NCBI GenBank assembly: GCA_964416175.1
Contig: CAYQDF010000055.1
Location: 1 to 20,323, forward strand
Reading direction: 5' to 3'
Origin: CAYQDF01 sp964416175
GTDB taxonomy: Bacteria; Chloroflexota; Anaerolineae; Anaerolineales; UBA4823
Length of the DNA: 20,323 nt
Shown: positions 1 through 8,316 of the stretch, one piece after another
Position numbering within the stretch: position 1 is the stretch's first letter
Layout: every line of letters starts with the position of its first letter
Translations under genes and position numbers: made by a program
Notes under the pieces: model-generated
Databases searched by the model: none
What the model saw: only the letters and a program-made list of their open reading frames with translations
Told to the model about the DNA's origin: nothing

Positions 1-381
1 AAAAGATCCGGGAAGCAGCTCCTTTACGGTCGCTTCCGTGACCACCTTCCCGTGTTCATCCACGACGATCACGAGAATGTCCAACCCAAATTCGGAAAGC
101 ACCTGGCGGCAGGCTCCGCAGGGCATGCCGCCGTTGCTGGTGGCAACAGCAATAGCGGTGAACCTGGATTCCCCTTCGGAGACCGCGTTGAATACTGCTG
201 CTCGTTCAGCGCACATGCTGGTTGGATAGGCCGCATTTTCGACATTGACGCCGTTGTAAATTTGGCCCGAGGCTGCCAGCAGGGCAGCTCCCACCTTGTA
301 GCCGGAATACGGTGCATATGCCCACCCCCGGTTAGCCAGCGCAGCTTCGATCAGGTCTGTTCGCTGTTCATCCGTCAGCAT
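1..381 (-). CDS. cdd: Cytidine deaminase, cut at the left window edge
   Basis: Deaminates cytidine and deoxycytidine to uridine and deoxyuridine in pyrimidine salvage; a cytosolic zinc enzyme. I translated 127 codons from the ATG at 381 to the window edge with no stop. The zinc-site motifs are intact: MCAERAA (Cys57, catalytic Glu59) and MPCGACRQ (Cys88, Cys91), with the family's N-terminal YAPYSGYKVGAALL and the asparagine-rich GVNVENAAYP. The last residues read LLPGSF, matching the usual C-terminal end of the small homotetrameric class (about 130 residues), so only a few residues are probably missing. The ATG lies inside the end of the upstream CNNM/CorC gene, a 14-nt overlap, so translation is probably coupled. 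It is the last visible gene of the glmU cluster. Identity is very secure; only the C-terminal end is unseen. Confidence 0.95.
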   Translation of the reverse strand, partial: MLTDEQRTDLIEAALANRGWAYAPYSGYKVGAALLAASGQIYNGVNVENAAYPTSMCAERAAVFNAVSEGESRFTAIAVATSNGGMPCGACRQVLSEFGLDILVIVVDEHGKVVTEATVKELLPGSF

Positions 382-1654
382 TTTTTTCCTTTTCGATCTG
401 TTCAGAATTTTCCAGAAGTCGCAGGGCGCGCACCTTGCGGATGCGCTGACCACTGATCTGCTCTACGATCAATTTCAGATCATCGATCTCGACCGAATCT
501 CCAACGGTTGGGACCCGGCCTATCCGGGAATAGATCAACCCGCTCAGCGTATCGGCTTCTGTGTTGGATAGCTCGGTGCCCATGATTTCATTGAAATCAT
601 CCAGGTCGATCCGCCCCTGGAAGAGGTACTCTTTATCGTCGATTGCCTGGAAAAGCATTTCCTCCGACTGGTCGTACTCGTCCTGAATCTCACCTACAAT
701 CTCTTCCACAATGTCTTCCAGGGTTACAAGACCGGCCACGCCGCCGTATTCGTCCACCACGATCGCCATGTGGATGCGCTTGGCCTGGAGCTCCGCGAGC
801 AATTCGTCCGCCTTCTTTGTCTCAGGGACGAAATACGCCGGTCGGAGTAATGTACTCAAGGATTCCAGGTGATTGCCCTCCCGCCAGACACGTAATAAGT
901 CCTTGGCATAAAGCAATCCCAATACGTTGTCCACCGTATCTTTAAAGACCGGAACCCGAGAGTGACCAGATTTCAATAGTGCATCAATCGACTCGTCGAT
1001 GGGAGTATTCACATCCAGCGCCAGGATGTCGATGCGCGGCACCATGATTTCCCTTGCCAGGGTATCGCCCAGCCGGAAGATCGAGACGATCATCTTCTGT
1101 TCTTCCTGTTCCAGGACCCCTTCCTGTTGGCCAGCTTCGACCAGGCTGATCAGCTCATTTTCTGTCACGCTGCTTTCCAGCTCCTGCCCGGATTTCCTCG
1201 CTAATTTAATCAAGGGTCCGATCAACGGGGTCGAAAGGATCATCAGCGACCTGGCGAAGGGTGTCAGGCGCACTGCCCATGTCTCGGGCTCCCTGGTGAC
1301 GGCTACCTCTGCGGACCACTCGCCGAAGTACACGAGCAGACCGCCCAGGAACAAGGTGACCAAAGCGGGGAGAAACTGCTCTGGCTGGCTTACCCACGGC
1401 ACGAAGATCCACAGAGCCAGCCCTGCTATCAGGAAGCGCAGGACCACCTGGACCAGGCTGAGGCTGGCCTGAAGGCGTGTGATCTCCCCCAACAATTCGG
1501 CGGTTTTCTGGATCTGGGGAATGCCCTCCTCGCGTTGGAGATGGAGTCGAACGAGGCTGGTGGCGTTCAGAGCAGAGTGAGCTGCATGCGTCGTCAGGTT
1601 AAGAATGTAGAAGAATATCAGGCCGAAGATAGACAATACGTCAGGATTGGTCAC
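368..1654 (-). CDS. CNNM/CorC (HlyC-type) CBS-domain membrane protein
   Basis: Probable inner-membrane protein of the CNNM/CorC family, linked to Mg2+/Co2+ export or resistance. From the GTG at 1654 it is 428 residues. Residues 1-155 hold about three to four hydrophobic segments (CNNM/DUF21 region). Residues about 203-325 form the CBS pair, with typical stretches MVPRIDI, HSRVPVF, GLLYAKDLL, VVDEYGGVAGLVTLEDIVEEIVGEI. Residues about 335-412 form the CorC_HlyC domain (GRIDLDDFNE, EADTLSGLI, RVPTVGD). A longer ORF reaches codon 1717, but that would bury 77 nt in glmU. The GTG at 1654 overlaps the glmU stop by 14 nt, has a purine-rich AAGAAAG upstream, and starts just before the first membrane helix, so I chose it. 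The N-terminal membrane region is divergent: the usual SGSETAL-like motif reads THAAHSAL. Transport activity is family inference. Confidence 0.9.
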   Translation of the reverse strand: MTNPDVLSIFGLIFFYILNLTTHAAHSALNATSLVRLHLQREEGIPQIQKTAELLGEITRLQASLSLVQVVLRFLIAGLALWIFVPWVSQPEQFLPALVTLFLGGLLVYFGEWSAEVAVTREPETWAVRLTPFARSLMILSTPLIGPLIKLARKSGQELESSVTENELISLVEAGQQEGVLEQEEQKMIVSIFRLGDTLAREIMVPRIDILALDVNTPIDESIDALLKSGHSRVPVFKDTVDNVLGLLYAKDLLRVWREGNHLESLSTLLRPAYFVPETKKADELLAELQAKRIHMAIVVDEYGGVAGLVTLEDIVEEIVGEIQDEYDQSEEMLFQAIDDKEYLFQGRIDLDDFNEIMGTELSNTEADTLSGLIYSRIGRVPTVGDSVEIDDLKLIVEQISGQRIRKVRALRLLENSEQIEKEKNADG

Positions 1655-3023
1655 GTTTTTCTTTCTTACGGATCGCGCGAGCGGGCATACCGACGACCAG
1701 GGTATTGGGAGGGACATTCCTGGTAACCACAGCGCCCGCGCCTGTGCTGGCCCCCTCGCCTACTTTGACCGGCGCGACCAACAGGGTGTCGCTTCCGATG
1801 AAAGCACCCTCACCGATCTCGGTGTGGTGTTTTCGTTCACCGTCGTAGTTGCAGGTGATCGTCCCGGCGCCGATGTTCACTCCAGCGCCAATAGCGGCGT
1901 CTCCCACATAGGAAAAATGCCCCATCTTCGTCCCGGGACCCAGGTGTGAATTTTTGACTTCGCCAAAATTCCCCATGTGCACACCCTCCGCCAGATGCGC
2001 GCCGGCGCGCAGGTGAGCGAATGGGCCCACGTGGACGCGATCCTCCAGGATGGCTTTTTCCAGAACAGACCAGATGATCCTGCATTCTCTCCCAATGCGA
2101 GTATCGGTGATAATGCAATTTGGCCCCACTTCGCAGGCTTCTCCTATCGTTGTCGAACCGTGCAGGTAAGTATTCGGCCAGATCACCGTGTCCTGGCCGA
2201 TCATCACGCCTGGTTCGATGGTGGTGCATTGAGGATCCACCACGGTCACGCCCGCAAGCATCCAGGCTTCATTGATGCGCTGGCGTAATATGCTCTCTGC
2301 TTCTGCCAGGTGAAGGCGGTTGTTGATCCCGATCGCCTCGCGCTCGTCTTCGATCTGCAGCGTCTGCACGGTGTAGCCATCCCTTACGGCGAGTTCCACG
2401 AGATCGGTCAGATAGTATTCGCCAGCAGAGGAGATCCCGATTCGTGGCAGCGCTTCCCACAGCCAGGCAGCAGTGAAGCAGTAGACGCTGGCGTTCAGTT
2501 CATCCAGGGCAAGGTCGGCTGGCGAAGCTCCCGCTTCTTCCACAATTGCCTGGATTCGCCCGTTTGCATCGCGCCGGATGCGACCAAAGCCGCGCGTCCG
2601 GTTCGAGTGGATAGTCAGCAAAGTGATCACGGTAGCAGAATCCCCACCCAGGTGGGCTTGAACCACCTTCCTCAGTGTCTCCCCGCGCAGCAGCGGCATA
2701 TCGGCTGGCGTGACCAGGACGTGATCAACCCGCCCTTTGAGTACATGCGATGCCTGGGATACGGCGTGCCCGGTGCCCAACTGTGGTTCCTGCAGGACGA
2801 TCTCAGCTGCGTCGCCGACGATCTGGCGGATTCGCTCGGCACCGCTGCCCAGAACCAGGACAGGTTTTACCTGACAGGCTTCCTTCGCTGCTTCGAGGGC
2901 GTACAGGACCAGGGGGCGACCGAGCAGGGGGTGGAGCACTTTCGGCAGGTTCGAGCGCATGCGCGTTCCTTTGCCCGCTGCCAGGACAACCGCCGCGATG
3001 CGCTTATCCTCAGGGTCGTCCAC
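1641..3023 (-). CDS. glmU: Bifunctional GlmU: GlcNAc-1-P uridyltransferase / GlcN-1-P acetyltransferase
   Basis: Makes UDP-GlcNAc for peptidoglycan by acetylating GlcN-1-P and then uridylating it; cytosolic. It is 460 residues from the GTG at 3023, the usual length. The N-terminal pyrophosphorylase motif LAAGKGTRM (residues 14-22) with PKVLHPL follows directly, and PADMPLL marks the uridyltransferase core. The C-terminal half is a left-handed beta-helix with NFGEVKN, the acetyltransferase stretch KMGHFSYVGDA holding the catalytic His, and GAGTITCNYDG. Start choice: an upstream GTG at 3059 lacks a ribosome site, whereas the GTG at 3023 is preceded by GAGGG with 6-nt spacing (3030-3034 on the plus strand). 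The downstream CNNM/CorC gene overlaps its end by 14 nt. tRNA-Gln lies upstream on the same strand and could share transcription. Confidence 0.96.
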   Translation of the reverse strand: MDDPEDKRIAAVVLAAGKGTRMRSNLPKVLHPLLGRPLVLYALEAAKEACQVKPVLVLGSGAERIRQIVGDAAEIVLQEPQLGTGHAVSQASHVLKGRVDHVLVTPADMPLLRGETLRKVVQAHLGGDSATVITLLTIHSNRTRGFGRIRRDANGRIQAIVEEAGASPADLALDELNASVYCFTAAWLWEALPRIGISSAGEYYLTDLVELAVRDGYTVQTLQIEDEREAIGINNRLHLAEAESILRQRINEAWMLAGVTVVDPQCTTIEPGVMIGQDTVIWPNTYLHGSTTIGEACEVGPNCIITDTRIGRECRIIWSVLEKAILEDRVHVGPFAHLRAGAHLAEGVHMGNFGEVKNSHLGPGTKMGHFSYVGDAAIGAGVNIGAGTITCNYDGERKHHTEIGEGAFIGSDTLLVAPVKVGEGASTGAGAVVTRNVPPNTLVVGMPARAIRKKEKRDQS

Positions 3024-3158
3024 TTTGTTCCCTCGCACCTGTGATAACAGCGGGACCACACGCAGGAGAGGTGGAATGCTGCTCGCCGGTTTGAATTCTC
3101 AAAAATCTGGTTGTTACTGGGTCTGACACTTCAAAACTCAATAATCGCGCGGATCAGG

Positions 3159-3229
3159 CTGGGGCGCCCGGATTCGAACCAGGATAAACGGATCCAAAGT
3201 CCGCTGTGCTACCGTTGCACCACGCCCCA
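3159..3229 (-). tRNA. trnQ: tRNA-Gln, anticodon UUG
   Basis: I folded this by eye into a full cloverleaf. The acceptor stem is TGGGGCG / CGCCCCA (7 bp), the D stem GTGC/GCAC encloses AACGGTA, and the anticodon stem GCGGA/TCCGT encloses CTTTGGA with anticodon TTG. The T arm CCTGG-TTCGAAT-CCGGG has the canonical TTCGAAT loop. The U1-A72 end and G73 discriminator match known glutamine identity elements. The 3' CCA is not encoded (GCCT follows), so it must be added by tRNA nucleotidyltransferase. An extended -10 element lies about 54 nt upstream. Confidence 0.95.
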
Positions 3230-3277
3230 AAGCACAACGCACCGCAAGCAAACGGCAGGACGGATTGAGCGGGCTGT

Positions 3278-3291
3278 ATTGTATCATACCA
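3278..3291 (-). promoter_or_regulatory. Candidate extended -10 promoter for tRNA-Gln
   Basis: On the minus strand this reads TGGTATGATACAAT: an extended -10 (TG-n-TATGAT) overlapping a second -10-like TACAAT. Transcription would begin near 3275, about 45 nt before the tRNA 5' end. No convincing -35 box is visible, as expected if the TG extension carries recognition. The rest of 3230-3530 holds no supportable gene; a minus-strand ORF of 89 codons there has low-complexity composition, no ribosome site and no recognisable motif. Confidence 0.45.
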
Positions 3292-3456
3292 TCGATTCGA
3301 ATTACTGATTGTTCCCTGGGGATTGGCAGATATCCGTTCTTGAAGGGACGTGTTTTGATTTCCCGCGAACAACTGAATGTAATCCCTCTCCTTCGAGAGC
3401 AGGGAGTATCCCATCCCTCACGCGAGCTGGATTTTGAAGATATAGAAAACACCAAG

Positions 3457-3519
3457 GAGGGGATCTCTTCCCCCTCGACAGGTCCGGAGAGTTAAACCTG
3501 ATTACTGATCCTGAATCAG
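3457..3519 (-). terminator. Possible terminator hairpins downstream of the ABC importer operon
   Basis: Just past the stop of the 64-residue membrane protein there are two short hairpins on the minus strand. The first is CTGATT/AATCAG (3498-3519, 10-nt loop), followed by GTTTAA. The second is GAGGGG/CCCCTC (3457-3476), followed by a moderately T-rich CTTGGTGTTTTC. Neither has a long uninterrupted T tract, so termination is plausible from position and structure but not secure. Confidence 0.35.
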
Positions 3520-3530
3520 CCTGAATTTGC

Positions 3531-3725
3531 TTATCGACGTTTAATGAGCATCGAAGCGCCGATGATCCCAAGGAAAAGACCCGCCACAGAGGAGCCCCAG
3601 GAGAGGAAGCTCAATAAAAAACTCGGCTGGACGATGCGCAAGACCATAACGAAAGGCAAGACGAAACCCGTCAGCACCAGGAAGAACCCCAGCAGGATGA
3701 TATATCTCGGATGCCAGTCACTCAT
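3531..3725 (-). CDS. Small two-helix membrane protein at the end of the importer operon
   Basis: A 64-residue protein beginning MSDWHPRYIILL and ending in LIKRR. It has two strongly hydrophobic segments, about residues 8-30 and 37-60, joined by a short QPSFLLSFLSWGSS linker, with a basic C-terminal end. I recognise no named domain. Its ATG forms an ATGA overlap with the stop of the upstream ATPase gene, the classical sign of coupled translation; a start five codons upstream is possible but would lie inside the ATPase gene. The position suggests an accessory of the peptide importer or a small membrane partner, but this is inference from operon position alone. Confidence 0.75.
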   Translation of the reverse strand: MSDWHPRYIILLGFFLVLTGFVLPFVMVLRIVQPSFLLSFLSWGSSVAGLFLGIIGASMLIKRR

Positions 3726-4774
3726 TTGTGCAGCCAGCACGCGGTAAAGTGTTTGGGCTGTGGTTCGAAATTGGGGGGATCTTCGATTTCACACAACCCC
3801 TGGATGATAAATGGGCAGCGCGGGTGGTAGCGGCATCCCGGTGGGGGTTTGACCAAACTGGGCGGCTCGCCCGCGGGAACTTCTTTGAAGGTGAGGGCAT
3901 TGGCAGCGTCCGGCTCCGGACTGGCTGCAAGCAGCGCCTGCGTGTACGGGTGAAGAGGGTTTGCCAGGAGTTCGTCAACGCTTCCTTGCTCGACGATCTT
4001 GCCAGCGTACATGACGAAGATCCGCTCGGAAAAATACCGCACAGTGGACAAGTCATGGGTGATATAAATCACCGCCAGGTTGTGGGAATTCTGCAACCCG
4101 CGCAACAGCTTCAGAATCTCCACACGCACGGAAGCGTCCAGCATGGATACTGGCTCATCCGCAACGATGACTTTCGGTTCCATGATCATTGCCCGGGCGA
4201 TCACCACGCGCTGTTGCTGCCCGCCGCTCAGCATGTGCGGGAATTTGCTCAAGAAATCCTCGACCGGGGTCATTTTAACTTCTTCCATGACCTTATGAAT
4301 ACGTTGCAGTCGCTTGGTTTTATCTGATAGCCCGTTGATGACCATCGGTTCTTCCAGGATGCGCTGCACGGTCATGAAAGGCGGTAGTGCCCCGTAGGGG
4401 TCCTGCTGGACGTATCCAACCTGAGAACGGTACCACAGCAATTCTTTCGATCTGAGCTCGCTCAGGCTTTTCCCCGCAAAGACGATCTTGCCTTTCGTGG
4501 GGGTGTGCAGTCCCAGGATGGTCTTCATCAGGCTGGATTTGCCACACCCGCTTTCACCGACGATAGCGATTGCTTCACCCTGTCTGAGCTTGAAGTCCAC
4601 GCCGTCCACCGCCCGGACATACCCGGCGTGTCCAAAGCCAAACCGCCTGAGCTCGAACCAGACGTGCAGATCCTCGATGGATAGCAGCGCGCCGTTTTTC
4701 CCCGCCATGGTTTCTTCAACCATAGGTTTCTCCAATGTTTTTTCGTTGAGTTTGTTCGCCTGGTCTAGGGTCAT
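3722..4774 (-). CDS. Peptide-type ABC importer ATPase (Dpp/OppF class)
   Basis: One of two ATPases that power the importer; cytosolic, bound to the permeases. It is 350 residues from the ATG at 4774. Motifs: Walker A GESGCGKS (73-80), signature LSGGQQQR (182-189), Walker B VIVADEP (202-208), H-loop His240 in YITHDLS. The C-terminal oligopeptide-ATPase extension carries CRYHPRCP and further cysteines (about 314, 320, 328, 346), a pattern that in relatives can bind an iron-sulfur cluster. Start choice: the ATG at 4774 has AAGGTG five nt upstream; the ATG at 4798, overlapping the previous gene by 8 nt, lacks a ribosome site. A hydrophilic stretch of about 30 residues precedes the ATPase core. 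Signature and neighbours make the family secure; the substrate is unknown. Confidence 0.93.
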   Translation of the reverse strand: MTLDQANKLNEKTLEKPMVEETMAGKNGALLSIEDLHVWFELRRFGFGHAGYVRAVDGVDFKLRQGEAIAIVGESGCGKSSLMKTILGLHTPTKGKIVFAGKSLSELRSKELLWYRSQVGYVQQDPYGALPPFMTVQRILEEPMVINGLSDKTKRLQRIHKVMEEVKMTPVEDFLSKFPHMLSGGQQQRVVIARAMIMEPKVIVADEPVSMLDASVRVEILKLLRGLQNSHNLAVIYITHDLSTVRYFSERIFVMYAGKIVEQGSVDELLANPLHPYTQALLAASPEPDAANALTFKEVPAGEPPSLVKPPPGCRYHPRCPFIIQGLCEIEDPPNFEPQPKHFTACWLHK

Positions 4775-4790
4775 TTTTGCACCTTGATTC

Positions 4791-5750
4791 TCAAGCATAC
4801 AGCCAGCATTTGACGCGGATACCGTTCTTCTCGAAGATGGGTGGATCTTCCACACAGCGTTCGAACCGTTCCGGGCAGCGGTCTGCGAACCGGCAGCCCT
4901 TTGGAGGGCTGAGGAGGCTGGGCGGCTGACCGGTTATGAACTCGGGTTCTTTGTCGCCGTGCAGGCGAGGGACGCTGGCCATCAATTTCTGCGAGTAGGG
5001 GTGAAGGGGCAAAGTAAAAAACCGTTTCGCGTCGCTGATCTCCACAATCTGACCGGCGTACATCACCGCCACATGGTCAGCCAGCTCGCTGGAGGTGGCG
5101 ATATCATGCGTGATGAGAATAAAACTGACCTCGAATTCGTTCTTGATGCGCTTAAGCACGTTGAAGATGTTTGCCTGGGTGAGCACGTCCAATGCAGAGG
5201 TAGGCTCGTCGAGGATGATCAACGTCGGGAGAGCGACCAGCGCCATGGCGAGGGCGACGCGCTGGCGCATGCCGCCGCTCAGCTCGAAGGCATACCGGTT
5301 GATGAAATCCTGTGGTACGCCCACGTGATCGAACATCGTGCGGGCCGACTTGAAAGCTTCGTCTTTTGGGGTGCCAAGGTGTTCGATGAGGGGTTCCGCC
5401 ACCTGCTCTCCCACCCGGAGGACGGGGTTGAGGGAGTTCATCGCTGCCTGGGGAACGAGCGACATACGGATCCAGCGGATCTGTTGGCGAAAATCCTCCT
5501 CCTCCAGGGCCATCAGCTCCAGTCCATTCAGATAAATCTTGCCGGAATAAAGCGCCACGTTGCGGGGCAGCAGGCGGAGGATGGCTTTTGCAAGCGAAGT
5601 CTTTCCGCATCCAGACTCGCCCAAAACGACAACCGCCTCTTTATAACCCAGGTCGAATGAAACGCCGTCGACTGCCTGGACGACCCCTTTCGTGGTGCGA
5701 AAGTGCAGCTTCAGATCGTCGACGAGCAGCAATTTGTTGTTTTCGGGCAT
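4791..5750 (-). CDS. Peptide-type ABC importer ATPase (Dpp/OppD class)
   Basis: The partner ATPase of the importer, 319 residues, a typical length. Walker A is GESGCGKT (44-51), the Q-loop is Gln101, the signature is LSGGMRQR (157-164), Walker B is LIILDEP (177-183), and the H-loop is His215 (ITHDIA). The C-terminal extension has the family's PPKGCRFADRCP and cysteines near 286, 292, 299 and 315. The start ATG is 3 nt after the stop of the preceding permease gene. No close Shine-Dalgarno is seen (GAGAG lies about 11 nt away), so translation is probably re-initiated from upstream. The two ATPases are separate full-length genes, so a heterodimeric motor is expected. Confidence 0.94.
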   Translation of the reverse strand: MPENNKLLLVDDLKLHFRTTKGVVQAVDGVSFDLGYKEAVVVLGESGCGKTSLAKAILRLLPRNVALYSGKIYLNGLELMALEEEDFRQQIRWIRMSLVPQAAMNSLNPVLRVGEQVAEPLIEHLGTPKDEAFKSARTMFDHVGVPQDFINRYAFELSGGMRQRVALAMALVALPTLIILDEPTSALDVLTQANIFNVLKRIKNEFEVSFILITHDIATSSELADHVAVMYAGQIVEISDAKRFFTLPLHPYSQKLMASVPRLHGDKEPEFITGQPPSLLSPPKGCRFADRCPERFERCVEDPPIFEKNGIRVKCWLYA

Positions 5751-5753
5751 AGA

Positions 5754-7097
5754 TTACAGGTCTCTCAATCGTGGATTAAATATCCGGTCCAGGGCGAAGC
5801 CCAGCATTGCAAACCCCAGGCCAGTAATCATCAAGAACACCGCTGGTTCTACAATCCAATAATACTGTCCTTTGTATAAAGCATCATTCACATAGGCATC
5901 GTTGATGATCTTCCCCCAGGTCGGCAGGACCGGATCGCCGAGACCCAGGACTGCCAGCGACGCTTCCAGGAAGACGAACGCGGGAACCGCGGAGACCAGC
6001 GCCGGGATCAGCAGCGGGATCATACGCGGGATCAAGTAAATGAAGATGATCCGGAGGTTGTTCGCGCCGTAGGCGCGTGCCGCTTCGATGTAGGTTGATT
6101 CTTTGACCTGCATGAATATGGCGCGGTAGCTCTTGATGGCGCCGGTCAGGATGCTCAGCAAGATCGTGACGCCGAGGATGGTCCAGATCCTGCGGTTGTA
6201 GAAAGTGCCTACCATGATCAGGATCGGGAGGAAGGGGAGGACCAGGTTCACCTCTGTGGCGCGCTGGATCAGATTGTCCACCCAGCCGCCATACCAGGTC
6301 CCGACAGCGGCGATGATCATGGTCAGGACGGAGGTGAACAGAGCCGCCAGCAGGCCGAAAGCCAAAGCCACCGGTACACCCCACAGCAGCGGGAGCATCA
6401 AGTCTCGCCGGAGGTGGTCGGTGCCTGCCAGCCCATACACCTGTCCGTGAACGACGAATTCAGCGTTGATGTCATTGTTTTCCTCGAAAGCCACACTGTT
6501 GATCAGCAGGCGGTAAGTTCCTTTCACAGGGGTTGGCGTCTGGAGGTTTGGATCGGCGAAAAGACCGATCCGGGGATTCGCGCCCCCCAACCGGCGCTGG
6601 AGCTTTTCGTCCTGTGCGAAACGGTAGGTCTGGCTCTTGCTGATGGCGAAGTCGGCGATGCGGATTTCCCGACCATCCGGCGTCTGCCAGAGGATCGACA
6701 CGAAAGGCTGCTTCTGATCGTACGCACTCTTGAAATAAAGGAGCATTTCCTGAGGGAACTCATCGAAATTATAGTCGAAGGTGTAGGTGAGGTTGATCCG
6801 CTGAGTCCCCTGCTGAGGTTCTTCGACGACCTTGGTCACGGCATCGTCGCTGGTGTCCAGCTGGAAAGATTCGACCAGCTTCCGTCTGGTGAAGAGGTTA
6901 TACCAGGCTGGCGGGACGTATTTCGGGTTCTGGTACCACACATCTTCCCCGCCGCGCCAGAGCCGGATCGCTTCATTGTAGGGGATGGCAATGACCACGT
7001 AGATCGAGATCAAGATCAAGGCGATGACCACCGATAACCCCGCGACTGCGGAAGGGTACCGGCGGATTTCAGCGAGAGAGCGCTTCAGGGTATTCAT
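5754..7097 (-). CDS. DppC-like ABC permease with a large extracytoplasmic insertion
   Basis: Second permease of the peptide importer, integral in the inner membrane; 447 residues against roughly 280-310 for usual DppC proteins. TM1 is at residues 19-38. Residues about 40-222 are soluble, rich in beta-type and charged sequence (NLTYTFDYN, VKGTYRLLINSV), and precede the conserved GTDHLRRDLMLPLLWG, the family's GTD-x-x-GRD region. The permease core follows with four to five helices and the EAA loop YIEAARAYGANNLRIIF (336-352) that contacts the ATPases. The start is an ATGA overlap with the upstream permease stop. The insertion lies between TM1 and the core, so it should face outside, toward the binding protein. 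The family is clear; the role of the insertion is unknown. Confidence 0.93.
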   Translation of the reverse strand: MNTLKRSLAEIRRYPSAVAGLSVVIALILISIYVVIAIPYNEAIRLWRGGEDVWYQNPKYVPPAWYNLFTRRKLVESFQLDTSDDAVTKVVEEPQQGTQRINLTYTFDYNFDEFPQEMLLYFKSAYDQKQPFVSILWQTPDGREIRIADFAISKSQTYRFAQDEKLQRRLGGANPRIGLFADPNLQTPTPVKGTYRLLINSVAFEENNDINAEFVVHGQVYGLAGTDHLRRDLMLPLLWGVPVALAFGLLAALFTSVLTMIIAAVGTWYGGWVDNLIQRATEVNLVLPFLPILIMVGTFYNRRIWTILGVTILLSILTGAIKSYRAIFMQVKESTYIEAARAYGANNLRIIFIYLIPRMIPLLIPALVSAVPAFVFLEASLAVLGLGDPVLPTWGKIINDAYVNDALYKGQYYWIVEPAVFLMITGLGFAMLGFALDRIFNPRLRDL

Positions 7098-8227
7098 GAT
7101 CCGCTCTGGCCTCCGACCTTGACCCTGGGGTCAACCAGGGCGTAGACAAAATCCAGGATGAAAACGGTGATCGCCAGGAGGTAGGCGTAGATAATCGTAG
7201 ATCCGACGATGACGGGTATGTCGTATTGGCCGATGGCGCGAAATACTGTCCTGCCCAGGCCCGGCCACAGGAAGACGGTCTCCGTGATGATGGCCCCAGT
7301 GATCAGGCCGATCAGGATCAGCGCAAAGTTCGTGATGATGGTCGGCAGAGTCGGGCGCAGGATGTAGCGTCGCTCGACGTCCCGAGAGGGAAGGCCCTTC
7401 GCCTTGGCCATCTCGACGTAGTCCTCGCTGGAGTAGATCAGGAAGAAAGTCCGCCAGTTGTAGATGCTCAGGAACAGGGAGCTGATGATCAGGGCGGAGG
7501 CAGGCAGCGTGAGGTGCTTGAGCACACTGAGGGCATAGCCCAGCGTCGTCTCTGGTGGTGGGGCGTCGACCATCCCTCCAAAAGGCAGGACTCCCAGGAT
7601 CGCGGCAAAGATCAGGATCAAGAAAATCCCATAGAACCAGGGCGGCGCGGCAGATGTAGGAGAAAGGGCGATGGTCACTTTATCCCAAAAGCTTCCGTAC
7701 TTCCTCGAAAGTGCCAGCGCCAGGGAGACGCTCCCGAAGAACAGGATCAGGTTCGAACTGCCCATCAGGAGCAGGGTCGGCGGCAGCCGTTCCAGGATGA
7801 TCAGCCGGACCTGGCGGGACCCGCTGTCGCTGGTCATGCGCAGTGCCCTTCCCAGGTTCAGGGTCAGGGCATTCGACAGGTAGGTCATGCTGCGCAGCGC
7901 AAGAGGCCGATCCAGGCCGAGCCGTTCTTCTTCCAGGCGGATCCGTTCGAGGACCAGCTGGTTGCGTGTGGTCGGGTCCAGCCCGCGGTTGGCGGGATTC
8001 ATCGCGACCTGCAGGGTGACCCGCTCCTGGATTTCGCTGCGCATGATCTGGTCCACGAAGCCCCCCATATTGGCGATCATGATCGTCAGGTAGATCCCGA
8101 TCACAATCGTGATGAAGAGCGTGATCAACCTGATCACGGCGAACTTCGCAACCCGGTTGAATGTGCTGACTACCGGTTTTTGTATCGGTTCAACCGCCGG
8201 TTGCATTACTTGGTCAACAGTTGCCAT
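7094..8227 (-). CDS. DppB-like ABC permease
   Basis: First permease of the importer, 377 residues from the ATG at 8227. TM1 is at about 30-50. A soluble loop at about 55-115 includes the family's ELGLDRPL-like stretch (EEERLGLDRPLALRSM). The helical core follows with LERLPPTLLLM, the EAA loop YVEMAKAKGLPSRDVERRY (270-288), and the typical end FLWPGLGRT...YALVDPRVK. Start choice: a TTG five codons upstream is possible, but the ATG at 8227 is preceded by GAGAGG with about 7-nt spacing. It is somewhat longer than typical because of an N-terminal cytosolic tail and a longer first loop. The stop overlaps the next permease start as ATGA. Confidence 0.94.
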   Translation of the reverse strand: MATVDQVMQPAVEPIQKPVVSTFNRVAKFAVIRLITLFITIVIGIYLTIMIANMGGFVDQIMRSEIQERVTLQVAMNPANRGLDPTTRNQLVLERIRLEEERLGLDRPLALRSMTYLSNALTLNLGRALRMTSDSGSRQVRLIILERLPPTLLLMGSSNLILFFGSVSLALALSRKYGSFWDKVTIALSPTSAAPPWFYGIFLILIFAAILGVLPFGGMVDAPPPETTLGYALSVLKHLTLPASALIISSLFLSIYNWRTFFLIYSSEDYVEMAKAKGLPSRDVERRYILRPTLPTIITNFALILIGLITGAIITETVFLWPGLGRTVFRAIGQYDIPVIVGSTIIYAYLLAITVFILDFVYALVDPRVKVGGQSGS

Positions 8228-8316
8228 CTTGCTACCTCTCAAACCTCTGACGGTCAGATAGTGTCCAAGTCAGAGAAGTAAAGGATCAACGAAAGGATTT
8301 AGGTACCGCAAAGTCG

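Noticed and set aside
3302..3571. An 89-codon minus-strand frame between tRNA-Gln and the importer operon
   Set aside because: No ribosome site, no motif, overlaps the end of the 64-residue gene and probable terminator hairpins.
7226..8281. A 351-codon plus-strand frame opposite the DppB-like permease
   Set aside because: Very rich in Gln, Asp, Arg and Gly with no hydrophobic core; it mirrors the codon usage of the real permease gene.
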